From Psychrobacter sp. NG254 (GTDB lineage Bacteria; Pseudomonadota; Gammaproteobacteria; Pseudomonadales; Moraxellaceae), in the NCBI RefSeq assembly GCF_015277735.1, contig NZ_JADHDA010000003.1:62001-126000 (forward strand): 64,000 bases of DNA. The letters run 5' to 3'. Every line of letters starts with the position of its first letter. Position 1 is the first letter of the stretch. Positions 1-7,823 of the stretch are shown one piece after another. Under the pieces are notes generated by a model. That model was not told the DNA's origin and searched no databases. It worked only from the letters and a program-made list of their open reading frames with translations. The position numbers and the translations under genes were made by a program.

Positions 1-1
1 G

Positions 2-538
2 ACTGATAGTAATCGTATAAGGCTACGCACCGAAGGTAGTGCTCAGACTAAAGATGATAAAGAAATAGATAGCTTGAGCTCGCTTGCTTATTGGAAACCA
101 CTGAGCATTTTTTGGAATGGTGAAGCTGGTGTCGCTTACAATACTGAAAACGATAACGCTGCAATGATGGCAGGTATTGTCGGTACCGCGCCTTATTTCA
201 TCGAAACCGATGCGAGAGCTTACTTATATACTGATGGTCAACTTCGCATTGATTTAGGCGCAGAGTACGAATGGCGTTTGGATCAGCATTGGGTAGTCAT
301 ACCGGAGGTTGGACTGACAGCCTTTAGTAAAGATGACCATGATAATGACATTACCAAGGGCTTTAATGAGATGGAAGCTGAGGTTAGGCTGACTTATGAG
401 ACGTTCAGTCGCCAGCTAGCCCCTTATGTGGGTGTTAGTTATGAGACAGCGCTTGGCAAGGCTCGTGGTCAACGACGTCAAGAAGATGAGTCGGTTGATA
501 GCAGTAGTTTGACTGCGGGAGTTAAATTCTGGTTTTAA
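2..538 (+). CDS. copB: Copper resistance protein B (CopB/PcoB), C-terminal part
   Basis: The reading frame is open from the first bases of the window, so the gene starts upstream and only the last ~178 residues are seen. The protein is an outer-membrane copper-resistance beta-barrel of the CopB/PcoB family. Visible signs are alternating amphipathic strands (SIFWNGEAGVAYNTEN, ARAYLYTDGQLRIDLGAEYEWR, PYVGVSYETALG) and the terminal SLTAGVKFWF, an aromatic-ended last strand typical of outer-membrane barrels. A TTG at 74 could be read as a start but sits inside the barrel and is not the true start. It leads the copper block and is followed 27 bp later by a DUF305 gene. In known clusters CopB follows the Tat-exported multicopper oxidase CopA, which would lie just outside the window. 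Confidence 0.85.
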   Translation, partial: TDSNRIRLRTEGSAQTKDDKEIDSLSSLAYWKPLSIFWNGEAGVAYNTENDNAAMMAGIVGTAPYFIETDARAYLYTDGQLRIDLGAEYEWRLDQHWVVIPEVGLTAFSKDDHDNDITKGFNEMEAEVRLTYETFSRQLAPYVGVSYETALGKARGQRRQEDESVDSSSLTAGVKFWF

Positions 539-565
539 TATTATTAAAATAATAGGGGATATACT

Positions 566-1051
566 ATGAATACTTCAGATCAAAACACCATGAATCATCA
601 ACAGGGCATGAACCCTTATGTAAAGTTCACCCTGATGATTGTGACGTCTACGATTGTGATGTACATCATGATGTATTTCAATACTTATCAATGGGATCAT
701 ATTTACTTTAGTGAGACCCGAGCTTATATGGCGCTTTACATGGGTGCCGGTATGGCAGTGGTCATGTTGGCATTTATGACCAATATGTATAAGAAGACCA
801 AGATCAATTTGATGATCTATGGTCTGAGCGTATTGATGTTTGCTGTTGGTATTTGGGGCGTCAGATCACAAGCAACGGTCGACCAAGTCGATTGGATGCA
901 AGCGATGATACCGCATCACTCGATTGCTATTCTCACCAGTAGTCGTGCTGATATTGAAGATCCGCGTGTACAGCAGCTTGCTGACGATATTATAAAAGCA
1001 CAAAAACGTGAAATCGCTGAGATGAAGCAGTTAATTGATGAGCTTGAATAA
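566..1051 (+). CDS. DUF305 family membrane protein
   Basis: A 161-residue protein. Three hydrophobic segments lie at about residues 18-38, 52-75 and 80-102, followed by a C-terminal helical DUF305-type domain. The domain holds the signature DWMQAMIPHHSIAI and a late helix rich in K/E (IIKAQKREIAEMKQLI). The paired histidines and many methionines fit metal binding; DUF305 proteins are often found in copper and other metal clusters, but no reaction is established for them. The start has an AGGGGA ribosome binding site about 8 bases upstream. It sits between copB and a Met-rich peptide gene on the same strand, so a role in copper handling at the inner membrane/periplasm is inferred from context. 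Confidence 0.82.
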   Translation: MNTSDQNTMNHQQGMNPYVKFTLMIVTSTIVMYIMMYFNTYQWDHIYFSETRAYMALYMGAGMAVVMLAFMTNMYKKTKINLMIYGLSVLMFAVGIWGVRSQATVDQVDWMQAMIPHHSIAILTSSRADIEDPRVQQLADDIIKAQKREIAEMKQLIDELE

Positions 1052-1180
1052 ACAGTCACAAACTTTGAGCACTCTGTATTAGGTAGCATTAAGTAAGCAG
1101 CCTATTGAAAAGTATACGTTCACACGCCAGTACTATATCATTACTTATACTAAGGAAATAACAAGTAAGGAGTACTCATC

Positions 1181-1360
1181 ATGATTGTTATGATGCACGG
1201 TATGATGAGCGGGCCTATGGATGGCCTCATGAATGGATCGATGATGCACGAGATGAGCTGGGGGATGATGGTTGTCTGTTTAATATTTGCCCTACTGTTT
1301 TTGGCCATATTGATATTAATTATTATGTCGCTACTCAAACACCTGCGTAAACCAGATTGA
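1181..1360 (+). CDS. Small Met/His-rich membrane peptide (59 aa)
   Basis: A short gene. It starts at ATG 1181 with an AAGGAG-like site 8 bases upstream and stops at 1358-1360. The first ~30 residues contain 12 methionines and two histidines in runs such as MIVMMHGMMSGPMDG and GSMMHEMSWGMM. A single hydrophobic segment (about residues 31-50) and a basic tail (KHLRKP) follow. This layout suggests a single-pass inner-membrane peptide with a Met-rich periplasmic head, the type of surface that binds Cu(I). It lies between the DUF305 gene and the copper ATPase, all on the same strand, which supports a copper role. I do not recognise a named family; function is inferred from composition and place. 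Confidence 0.72.
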   Translation: MIVMMHGMMSGPMDGLMNGSMMHEMSWGMMVVCLIFALLFLAILILIIMSLLKHLRKPD

Positions 1361-1475
1361 GCCTTATTCTTAGCTAAGTTATTAAGCGTATAAAGTAAGA
1401 GTAGAGACAACGGCTATCAGCGACTGATATGACTGAATCAGAATCTTTACTCATGGTCTTCAAGGAGTAGTTTTT

Positions 1476-4094
1476 ATGAAACATGTGGCCAAGCAAGCGC
1501 ATATCAAAAGCGGTAAATACGACAAAGTGCCAGAGGGTTACAGCGGAACCGTTTATACCTGTCCGATGCATCCCGAAGTCAGAGACGTTACAGATAGCGG
1601 CTGTCCCATATGCAAAATGTCTCTTAAACCTGAAGACACTGTTGCCGAGATGGTAGCAATGAAAGATGACCATGCAAGCTGCCATAGCCCGTCGAATACT
1701 GATGCCCATCCTACTAAAGAAAGTAAGTACGACGAAGTACCGGAAAATAATAGCGGTACCGTTTATATCTGCCCTATGCATCCCGAAGTGAGAGATGTTG
1801 AAAAAAGCGATTGCCCAATATGCGGTATGTTTCTCAGACCTGAGGACGAGGTTGCTGATGAAGACAGTCATGCACACTGTCATGGAAAGAATACTGACCG
1901 TACTAAGGTAAACTCTATAAAAGGCGGCAAGTACGATAAGGTGCCAGCTGGCTACAGCGGAACCGTTTATACTTGTCCCATGCATCCCGAAGTCAGAGAT
2001 GTTGAGAATAGTGGTTGTCCCATATGTGGCATGGCACTTGAATCAGAGACTGCTACTATTGGTGAAGAGGATACCTCGGAGCTCGATGACATGACTCGGC
2101 GTTTTTGGATTTGTACCGTGCTGACCGTCCCTTTGTTTTTGTACGCAATGAGCGATATGGTAGGTATAAATCTGGACAGCTTCATTCAAGGCGGTCAGGG
2201 CGCTATCGCTGGGCAGATTGCGCAGTGGATACAGCTAGCTTTAGCAACCCCAGTTGTTGTATGGGGAGCCGCGCCTTTCTTCGTGCGAGGTTGGCAATCT
2301 ATAAAAAGTCGCAACCTAAATATGTTTACCCTAATTGCGATAGGTGTAGGTACAGCGTTTGGTTTCAGTCTGGTAGCAACCTTTGTTCCGGGCATTTTCC
2401 CAGACAGTTTTAGGGATGCATCCGGTCGAGTCGGTGTTTATTATGAAGCAGCAGCGGTTATCACGACATTGGTATTACTAGGTCAGGTTCTAGAGCTTAA
2501 AGCCCGAAGCCAGACTTCTGGCGCAATTCGTGCTCTTCTTGAATTGGCACCACCAAATGCAAGGCGGGTAGATGAGCAAGGCGTTGAGACAGAAGTCTTC
2601 CTTGACGAAGTTATCAGTGGTGACAAATTACGGGTTAAGCCAGGAGAGAAACTCCCTGTAGATGGTATTGTGCTTGAAGGCAGTAGCAGTATCGATGAGT
2701 CGATGGTAACGGGGGAACCTATTCCGGTTTCTAAAGTAAAAGGCGATACGGTTACTGGTGGCACGGTAAACGGCACTGGAACCTTACTGGTTGAAGCAGT
2801 TGACGTGGGTGATGACACAGTACTGTCCAAGATCGTCAAAATGGTTGCTGAAGCCCAGCGCAGTCGCGCACCAATACAGAAACTGGTGGATAAGGTGGCT
2901 GGGTGGTTTGTGCCAATTGTCCTTATGTGCTCTATCATAACTTTTATCGTCTGGGCTATTTTCGGACCTGCGCCTGCCATGGCCTTTGCACTGGTCAACG
3001 CTATTGCAGTGTTAATCATCGCTTGCCCCTGTGCGTTAGGACTCGCCACGCCTATGTCGATTATGGTCGGTACTGGCAAGGGTGCTCAGAATGGCGTGCT
3101 TATCAAAAACGCTGAAGCATTAGAGAGCATGGAAAAAGTCGATACCATCGTTGTCGATAAAACAGGAACATTAACCGCAGGCAAACCAGAGCTCACTGCT
3201 ATCGAAGCACTTGGTGGCTTAGATGAAAATGAACTGCTTATACTTGTCGCTGCGGTAGAGACTGCCAGCGAGCATCCTTTGGCAGAAGCTATCGTTAAAG
3301 CTGCGCAAGAAAAATCTCTTGATATTGCTAAAGCCAGTAATTTTAGCTCAACCACTGGCGAAGGCGCGCAGGCACTGGTCAATGGCAAACAAGTCGCTGT
3401 AGGCAACTCAAAATTTATGCAACGTCTTGATAGCTTTGACAGTACGCTTTCAGAACGTGCTGATAAGCGTAGAAAAGACGGCGAAACGGTAATGTTTGTA
3501 GCAGTAAACGGCCAAGCTGCTGGTTTAATATCAGTCGCTGATCCGATCAAGCCGAGTACCAGCGAAGCGATATCTTTACTGCATCAGGCTGGACTAAAGG
3601 TGGTCATGCTAACAGGTGACAACGAAATAACCGCTAGAGCCGTTGCCAGTAAGTTAAATATTGATGAGGTACATGCTGACGTCTCTCCAGAAGACAAAAA
3701 CCGTATTATCAAAGAGCTACAAAATAGCGGCAAGGTCGTGGCGATGGCGGGTGACGGTATTAACGATGCTCCCGCTCTTGCACAAGCTAACGTTGGTATC
3801 GCCATGGGCACAGGAACAGATGTGGCTATGGAGAGTGCTGGCATCACGCTAGTGAAGGGTGATCTGATGGGAATCGTCAGAGCCCATAAACTGAGTCATT
3901 CTACGATGCGAAATATCAGACAAAACCTGTTTTTTGCGTTTATCTACAATGCGCTTGGTATACCGCTTGCGGCAGGTGTTCTGTATCCCTTCTTTGGGCT
4001 ATTGCTCAGTCCAATGATAGCGGCCGCTGCGATGAGTCTGTCTTCAGTATCTGTCATTGGCAATGCGCTGCGATTGCGTCGCTTGAAACTGTAG
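1476..4094 (+). CDS. copA: Copper-exporting P1B-type ATPase with three N-terminal HMBD repeats
   Basis: An 872-residue inner-membrane pump that should export Cu+ using ATP. Three heavy-metal-binding repeats of the [11 protein letters not shown]...CPICGM type lie at about residues 14-53, 84-123 and 152-191, with His/Cys-rich linkers between them (HASCH, HAHCHGK). Transmembrane segments follow. The rest is complete: TGEP at 412-415, the CPC ion-binding motif at 517-519, the phosphorylation site DKTGTLT (D561), SEHP (H600), TGDN near 713, and GDGINDAP at 759-766. Late membrane motifs YN (824-825) and MSLSS (853-857) are those of Cu+ pumps. Repeat 1 has CPICKM, the other two CPICGM. There is an AAGGAG ribosome site before the ATG. 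Most relatives have one such repeat, so the triple array is unusual. Confidence 0.95.
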   Translation: MKHVAKQAHIKSGKYDKVPEGYSGTVYTCPMHPEVRDVTDSGCPICKMSLKPEDTVAEMVAMKDDHASCHSPSNTDAHPTKESKYDEVPENNSGTVYICPMHPEVRDVEKSDCPICGMFLRPEDEVADEDSHAHCHGKNTDRTKVNSIKGGKYDKVPAGYSGTVYTCPMHPEVRDVENSGCPICGMALESETATIGEEDTSELDDMTRRFWICTVLTVPLFLYAMSDMVGINLDSFIQGGQGAIAGQIAQWIQLALATPVVVWGAAPFFVRGWQSIKSRNLNMFTLIAIGVGTAFGFSLVATFVPGIFPDSFRDASGRVGVYYEAAAVITTLVLLGQVLELKARSQTSGAIRALLELAPPNARRVDEQGVETEVFLDEVISGDKLRVKPGEKLPVDGIVLEGSSSIDESMVTGEPIPVSKVKGDTVTGGTVNGTGTLLVEAVDVGDDTVLSKIVKMVAEAQRSRAPIQKLVDKVAGWFVPIVLMCSIITFIVWAIFGPAPAMAFALVNAIAVLIIACPCALGLATPMSIMVGTGKGAQNGVLIKNAEALESMEKVDTIVVDKTGTLTAGKPELTAIEALGGLDENELLILVAAVETASEHPLAEAIVKAAQEKSLDIAKASNFSSTTGEGAQALVNGKQVAVGNSKFMQRLDSFDSTLSERADKRRKDGETVMFVAVNGQAAGLISVADPIKPSTSEAISLLHQAGLKVVMLTGDNEITARAVASKLNIDEVHADVSPEDKNRIIKELQNSGKVVAMAGDGINDAPALAQANVGIAMGTGTDVAMESAGITLVKGDLMGIVRAHKLSHSTMRNIRQNLFFAFIYNALGIPLAAGVLYPFFGLLLSPMIAAAAMSLSSVSVIGNALRLRRLKL

Positions 4095-4174
4095 TTTTGG
4101 TATGGTGGATCAGTTTCTAAAGCACACATACACATACTGGTCTTATCAAGACTTTAAAATATAAGGATCACGTT

Positions 4175-4459
4175 ATGGGCAGCTTTTCTATTACACATTG
4201 GCTGATTTTATTGGTTGTGGTAGTGGTCGTATTTGGCACTGCTAAGCTTAAAAATGCGGGCAAAGATTTAGGCGGTGCAGTAAAGGGTTTTAAAGAAGCA
4301 GTCAAAGATGAAGAAACCTCGCGTGCTCGCAATAATCGTTCACTTGACCATGAAAGCAGTACGCCAGCTTCAAGTAATGATGTAAATACGCAAGTAGGGA
4401 CTCAGGCTGATGATACAGAAATCAGCCCTGTTACCACTGATGATCAGCACAAAGTATGA
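4175..4459 (+). CDS. tatA: Sec-independent translocase protein TatA/TatE
   Basis: A 94-residue TatA-family protein of the twin-arginine export pathway, which moves folded proteins across the inner membrane. It shows the standard layout: a short N-terminal membrane helix ([20 protein letters not shown], residues 6-25), a glycine hinge, an amphipathic helix ([17 protein letters not shown]) and a polar tail. A ribosome site (AAGGA) lies before the ATG. No tatB follows; next comes only a tatC remnant. Tat genes inside a copper block make sense because CopA-type multicopper oxidases are Tat substrates, so this may be a second, cluster-linked tatA. Whether it works with the main Tat system cannot be told from here. 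Confidence 0.88.
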   Translation: MGSFSITHWLILLVVVVVVFGTAKLKNAGKDLGGAVKGFKEAVKDEETSRARNNRSLDHESSTPASSNDVNTQVGTQADDTEISPVTTDDQHKV

Positions 4460-4464
4460 AGCGC

Positions 4465-4483
4465 GCCGCTTATAAATAGCGGC
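4465..4483 (+). terminator. Short hairpin after tatA
   Basis: A perfect 6-bp stem (GCCGCT/AGCGGC) with a 7-base AT loop starts 5 bases after the tatA stop. No T-tract follows, so it is a weak terminator or a transcript-processing hairpin. Confidence 0.4.
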
Positions 4484-4489
4484 ACTCAT

Positions 4490-4732
4490 ATGATTGCCAC
4501 TGACATCACGTCAAATTTTATGGCACCCAATCGCTTAACGATATTCGTCGCCGCATTTTTAGCAATGCCTTATATCCTGTATCAAATTTGGTCATTCATA
4601 GCCCCTGGATTATATAAAAAATTCACTATTCCAGTTCTGATATCTTCAATATTTTTATTCTATACGGGTGTGGCCTTTGCCTACTTACTAGAGTATGTCA
4701 GCGTAAGTACTCTACTTAACGACGAGGTTTAA
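4490..4732 (+). pseudogene. tatC: TatC remnant, truncated at both ends
   Basis: 80 residues matching the early-middle part of TatC: MIATDITSNFMAPNRLTIF, then FLAMPYILYQIWSFIAPGLY and the membrane segment FLFYTGVAFAYLLEYVSV. Full TatC is about 240-260 residues with six membrane helices. Here the N-terminal segment (the EHLxELR region) is absent, because tatA ends only 30 bases upstream, and the protein stops just after the second or third helix. It is therefore a fragment and probably inactive. Its stop codon touches the ATG of the next gene (TAAATG), so the ATP-grasp-like gene appears to have been joined onto it by a deletion or insertion. Confidence 0.8.
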
Positions 4733-6025
4733 ATGGAACACTTAACCAGCAACAATGATGAGACGAATGACGGTCTCGCAAATCGACTGAATCAAGAGTG
4801 CTACTGCATTACCCTCGATCGTAAGGCGCTCAATACAAGCCTGCAAGATCAATTGGCAGAAAATAGAAACAATCCAATAGGAGCGAACGAGCTTAATAAG
4901 CTTTTTTCAGCAACACCAGTGTTCGTCCCCAAAACAGAGATAGTGGCGATGGAGCGGATCGTTGACGCTATCGAGTCGGCTGCCAAGCTGCCATCGTATC
5001 AAGCGCAAGCGATGTCGTGGGCACCCAAAATCGCTGCTTTTGACCCAGGTCCAATAGGGGCTCTGATGGGCTATGACTTTCACTTGGGTCGTGACGGCCC
5101 CCAGCTCATAGAGGTCAATACCAATGCTGGTGGCGCGTTTCTGAATGTGTTGCTCGCTCGCGCACAAAAACGCTGTTGTAACGCCTCACAGCAAAGCGTT
5201 ACAACGACTCAAATGTTAGATGCATTTGAGGAATCGGTGTTTTCTATGTTCAAACAGGAATGGCAGCGACAATCGGCTATTGCCATGCCTAATCGCATAG
5301 CTATTATCGATAATGACCCTAAGAATCAGTTCATGTTTTTGGAGTTCGAGTTAGCACGTCAACTGCTCCAAGCTAGAGGCATTGATACTGTGATACTAGA
5401 TCCCTCTGAACTCGACTATGTCGATGGTGCGCTGACAGCTCATGGACAGAAAATCGATATGGTCTACAATCGGTTGGTCGACTTCACATTTGAAGAGCCT
5501 GACCATGCACTGCTTAAGCGTGCGTATCTAGAAGGTGCTGTGGTGGTGACACCCAATCCCCATGTGCATGCTATGTTAGCCAATAAGCACAACCTGACCT
5601 TGCTATCCGATTCGCAGATCTTGCGCGCTTGGGGACTGAGTAATGCAGCAGCAGAATGTCTCGAAAGGTCTGTGCCAAGGACTAAGCTCGTATCAAAAGA
5701 CGAGGCAGCAGCGTTGTGGCGTACTCGGCGACAGCTGTTTTTTAAGCCAGTTGCGGGTCATGGAAGCAAAGGAGTCTATCGCGGTAGCAAGCTGACTCGA
5801 CGCGTTTTTGAGAACATTCTGGATGAGGATTATATCGCACAGACCTTTGTTCCTGCAGGAGAGCGATCAATAAAAATTGATGACACTGTCACAACGAGAA
5901 AGGTTGATATACGCCTTTATATGTATGATGGAAAAATGCTACTACCTGCGGCGCGTGTTTATCAAGGTCAGACGACCAACTTCCGTACACCAGGAGGTGG
6001 GTTCGCGCCTGTCTTTCAGGTGTAA
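4733..6025 (+). CDS. Circularly permuted ATP-grasp-like protein, unknown substrate
   Basis: A 430-residue soluble protein with ATP-grasp features in permuted order. The acidic metal-binding motif (LIEVNTNAGG, E127 and N129) comes early. The nucleotide-binding lysine and glycine loop (FFKPVAGHGSKGVYRG, about 336-351) and the strand with YIAQTFVPAGER (368-378) come late, followed by VDIRLYMYDG and a glycine-rich end. This order fits circularly permuted ATP-grasp ligases, which couple ATP to amide or thioester formation. I cannot name the substrate. It begins directly after the stop of the tatC remnant with no spacer, so translation may depend on re-initiation. The gene may not belong to the copper cluster by function. 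Confidence 0.65.
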   Translation: MEHLTSNNDETNDGLANRLNQECYCITLDRKALNTSLQDQLAENRNNPIGANELNKLFSATPVFVPKTEIVAMERIVDAIESAAKLPSYQAQAMSWAPKIAAFDPGPIGALMGYDFHLGRDGPQLIEVNTNAGGAFLNVLLARAQKRCCNASQQSVTTTQMLDAFEESVFSMFKQEWQRQSAIAMPNRIAIIDNDPKNQFMFLEFELARQLLQARGIDTVILDPSELDYVDGALTAHGQKIDMVYNRLVDFTFEEPDHALLKRAYLEGAVVVTPNPHVHAMLANKHNLTLLSDSQILRAWGLSNAAAECLERSVPRTKLVSKDEAAALWRTRRQLFFKPVAGHGSKGVYRGSKLTRRVFENILDEDYIAQTFVPAGERSIKIDDTVTTRKVDIRLYMYDGKMLLPAARVYQGQTTNFRTPGGGFAPVFQV

Positions 6026-6065
6026 TGAGCTAAACAACACCAACTGCTTTTAATGTTAGCCTCCA

Positions 6066-6548
6066 TTACTTGGATATCTGCCAACCTAGGAACATCCATT
6101 TGACAGTGTAGATTAACAGTATCGGAATGACCACCCACTGACCGAGCGGCAACGCACCTATGCTCAGTAACGGAACATCAGGCATCAGCCCACTATAATT
6201 CCATCTTTGGCCAGCGCCAGTTGCCCAATATTCAAAGAGTATTGTCACAGTTAGGCCAACGCCAAGGTATATCGATAAAGTCGATAGACGCCACGGCTTT
6301 GCAACCCAGAACCAGTCTTTTACAAGCAATGCCGCAAGCACGTAGGCGCCAAAAGCAATATTGGCATCACCGACGGTCGCACGCGTACAAAGCCAGACTA
6401 CGTCCCAGTGTCTCGCTTCGGCCATACCGGAAAAGAACGGTACCTGTGCCATCTCCCAAAAAAAATGGAGAAAGAAACTTACGCTCCATATCATTAGGGC
6501 AAGCACAGCTGATGTCGATGCTCGGCGGGATTGGCTTACAACAGTCAT
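6066..6548 (-). CDS. Four-helix membrane protein, unknown function
   Basis: A hypothetical inner-membrane protein of about 160 residues with four hydrophobic segments (AVLALMIWSVSFFLHFFWE; ANIAFGAYVLAALLV; TLSIYLGVGLTVTILFEYWA; LGQWVVIPILLIYTVKWMFL). The frame can be opened nine codons earlier at 6575, but GGAGAA lies directly before an ATGATG pair at 6551/6548 and no ribosome site precedes the longer start, so 6548 is preferred. It runs convergent to the ATP-grasp-like gene (40 bp between stops). Conserved-looking WExAQ and FEYWATGAGQRWNYSG motifs suggest a real family, which I do not recognise. Confidence 0.6.
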   Translation of the reverse strand: MTVVSQSRRASTSAVLALMIWSVSFFLHFFWEMAQVPFFSGMAEARHWDVVWLCTRATVGDANIAFGAYVLAALLVKDWFWVAKPWRLSTLSIYLGVGLTVTILFEYWATGAGQRWNYSGLMPDVPLLSIGALPLGQWVVIPILLIYTVKWMFLGWQISK

Positions 6549-6615
6549 CATTTCTCCAAAAATAGCCATAGCCATAAATACAATGTCAGGTTTATTCGAT
6601 CGTCGTTATCAGACC

Positions 6616-6638
6616 GAGACGCCGTTTACTGGCGTCTC
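6616..6638. terminator. GC-rich hairpin
   Basis: A perfect 8-bp stem (GAGACGCC/GGCGTCTC) with a 7-base loop. No T-tract is seen on either strand, so it may be a leftover of a lost gene end or a cruciform rather than an active terminator. Confidence 0.4.
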
Positions 6639-6725
6639 CCACGGCAGATGAGCATTTACATCCCAATCCCGATTGGCTTTGTACTGTGGCGATAGCTGCT
6701 CAGTCGAAATACTGCCTCCAAGGTT

Positions 6726-6872
6726 ATGCTGTTTCCTCAACTAATGCCAGCATTTGGTATAGCAATCTCAGTATTGCTCACAGGAGAGGTAATAATTTGG
6801 TGGAAAATGCTGGCGGTGATGGAGGTGTTATTGACGGGAAAGAAGCGCTTTTCGGTTGATGGGGAGGGTTAA
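6726..6872 (+). pseudogene. HsdS C-terminal tail fossil
   Basis: A 48-codon frame ends in VMEVLLTGKKRFSVDGEG. This is very close to the last residues of the HsdS protein encoded at 60326-61588 (LMQVLLTGKKRVVVDGDN), and the DNA also matches base by base over much of that stretch. The LLTGKKR tail is a known C-terminal repeat of type I specificity subunits. The residues before it do not look like HsdS. It is best read as the scar of a type I RM locus that once occupied this spot or recombined here, and not a functional gene. Confidence 0.55.
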
Positions 6873-6927
6873 AACATCATTTTGTCATCTGGTTTTAGAC
6901 AAGCTGTCTATATCTATTGCATAAAAT

Positions 6928-6951
6928 ATATTCATGGAAAATCATGAATAT
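6928..6951. repeat. Inverted repeat, 9-bp arms
   Basis: ATATTCATG and CATGAATAT arms flank a 6-base AT-rich spacer, about 115 bp upstream of the first small exported-protein gene. The size suits a dimeric regulator site, but no regulator can be named. Confidence 0.4.
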
Positions 6952-6973
6952 TTCTGCTATACCTAGTTATACT

Positions 6974-7008
6974 AATTAATTTGGTTAGTTTTGCTAATCA
7001 AATTAATT
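6974..7008. promoter_or_regulatory. Long AT-rich inverted repeat upstream of exported paralogues
   Basis: Two 15-base arms (AATTAATTTGGTTAG and CTAATCAAATTAATT) with one mismatch and a 5-base spacer lie 60 bp before the ATG at 7068. The position suggests an operator over the promoter or a leader hairpin. Confidence 0.45.
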
Positions 7009-7067
7009 GGCTATATGGATTTTTAATCTCACGTATCGGAGTTAAGCAACCATAAAGGACGATAACT

Positions 7068-7364
7068 ATGAAATTAGCAAAAGCTGTACTCGCCAGCATC
7101 TGTATTTTACCGTTAGCCACCATCGCTTATGCTGAAGACGTTAATACTCAAAACTTACGTATCTCTGAAACCTCAATGATGAGTGTCAATGACGCGGCAC
7201 CAGCAACCATGAAAATGCACAATGATAATGATCATATGGGTGAAAAATCGAACGCCATTCAAGACGGCAGCGATGTAGAAGTGGACAAAGAAAGAACGTG
7301 GCGCTGGCCTTGGCAGAAGAAGAACAAAGAAGTAGCGACACCTGAGCGTCCAAAGTGCTGTTAG
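7068..7364 (+). CDS. Small exported protein, tandem paralogue 1
   Basis: A 98-residue precursor with a clear signal peptide (MKLAKAVLASICILPLATIAYA, cleavage after AYA) and a mature part of about 76 residues. The mature part is polar with a Met-rich stretch (TMKMHNDNDHMG), a VEVDKE motif, a WRWPWQKK tryptophan/basic motif, and a terminal Cys-Cys. A ribosome site AAAGGA precedes the ATG. It is about 60% identical to the next gene over the signal peptide and first 25 mature residues, showing tandem duplication. No known domain is recognised. Two inverted repeats upstream suggest regulated expression, and closeness to the copper block together with Met/His/Cys content hints at metal binding, which is only an inference. 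Confidence 0.68.
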   Translation: MKLAKAVLASICILPLATIAYAEDVNTQNLRISETSMMSVNDAAPATMKMHNDNDHMGEKSNAIQDGSDVEVDKERTWRWPWQKKNKEVATPERPKCC

Positions 7365-7390
7365 TTCATTAACTATAAAGGACTACCACA

Positions 7391-7696
7391 ATGAAACTAT
7401 TTAAAGCCATCTTAGCTAGCACCTGTATTTTACCGTTAGCCACCATCGCCTATGCTGAGGATATCAATACCCAAAACTTACGCATCTCTGAAACCTCAAT
7501 GATGAATGTTAATGAAGCCGCACCCTCAAGTATGCAGAAAAAAGAAAAAGTACCGACAGACAATAAATCCAGTGCCATTAATAATTCAAATGATGTTGAA
7601 GTAGATAAGGAAGAGGGATTTAGATGGCCTTGGCAAAGAAGAAAAGACAAAGCTCTTGAAGCTATCGAAGACTTTAAGAATCAATCAAGACCCTGA
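7391..7696 (+). CDS. Small exported protein, tandem paralogue 2
   Basis: A 101-residue precursor with the same signal peptide pattern (CILPLATIAYA) and the same first mature motif (QNLRISETSMMNVNEAAPSSM) as the gene 26 bp upstream. The central Met/His part differs, and the VEVDKE and RWPWQRRK motifs are kept. It lacks the terminal Cys-Cys of its neighbour and ends with a longer charged tail (KALEAIEDFKNQSRP). The ribosome site AAAGGA is retained. It probably shares a transcript with paralogue 1. No family name can be given. Confidence 0.66.
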   Translation: MKLFKAILASTCILPLATIAYAEDINTQNLRISETSMMNVNEAAPSSMQKKEKVPTDNKSSAINNSNDVEVDKEEGFRWPWQRRKDKALEAIEDFKNQSRP

Positions 7697-7823
7697 AGAG
7701 GCTCAGAGAGAAAATCCATCATGTGGATCATTTGATGGTAAACCTAACGTAGCTTCTGATAGTAGTTTCAGCTATTCAGAGTGGTTTGTTGATATTAAAT
7801 ACTTTTACACAAGGATGTATATT

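Larger units (their letters stand above)
6576..7067. other. Intergenic region with hsdS fossil, hairpin and two inverted repeats
   Basis: About 490 bp without an intact gene. It holds a hairpin (6616-6638), a short frame ending in an HsdS-like tail (6726-6872), and two AT-rich inverted repeats (6928-6951, 6974-7008) just upstream of the small exported-protein genes. These are listed separately. Confidence 0.6.

Noticed and set aside
1150-1410. 86-residue minus-strand frame
   Set aside because: It is the antisense of the Met-rich 59-residue gene, which has the ribosome site and the sensible composition.
2483-3079. 198-residue minus-strand frame inside the copper ATPase gene
   Set aside because: It is the complement of a strongly conserved pump gene; its Ser/Thr/Pro-rich content is typical of an antisense shadow.
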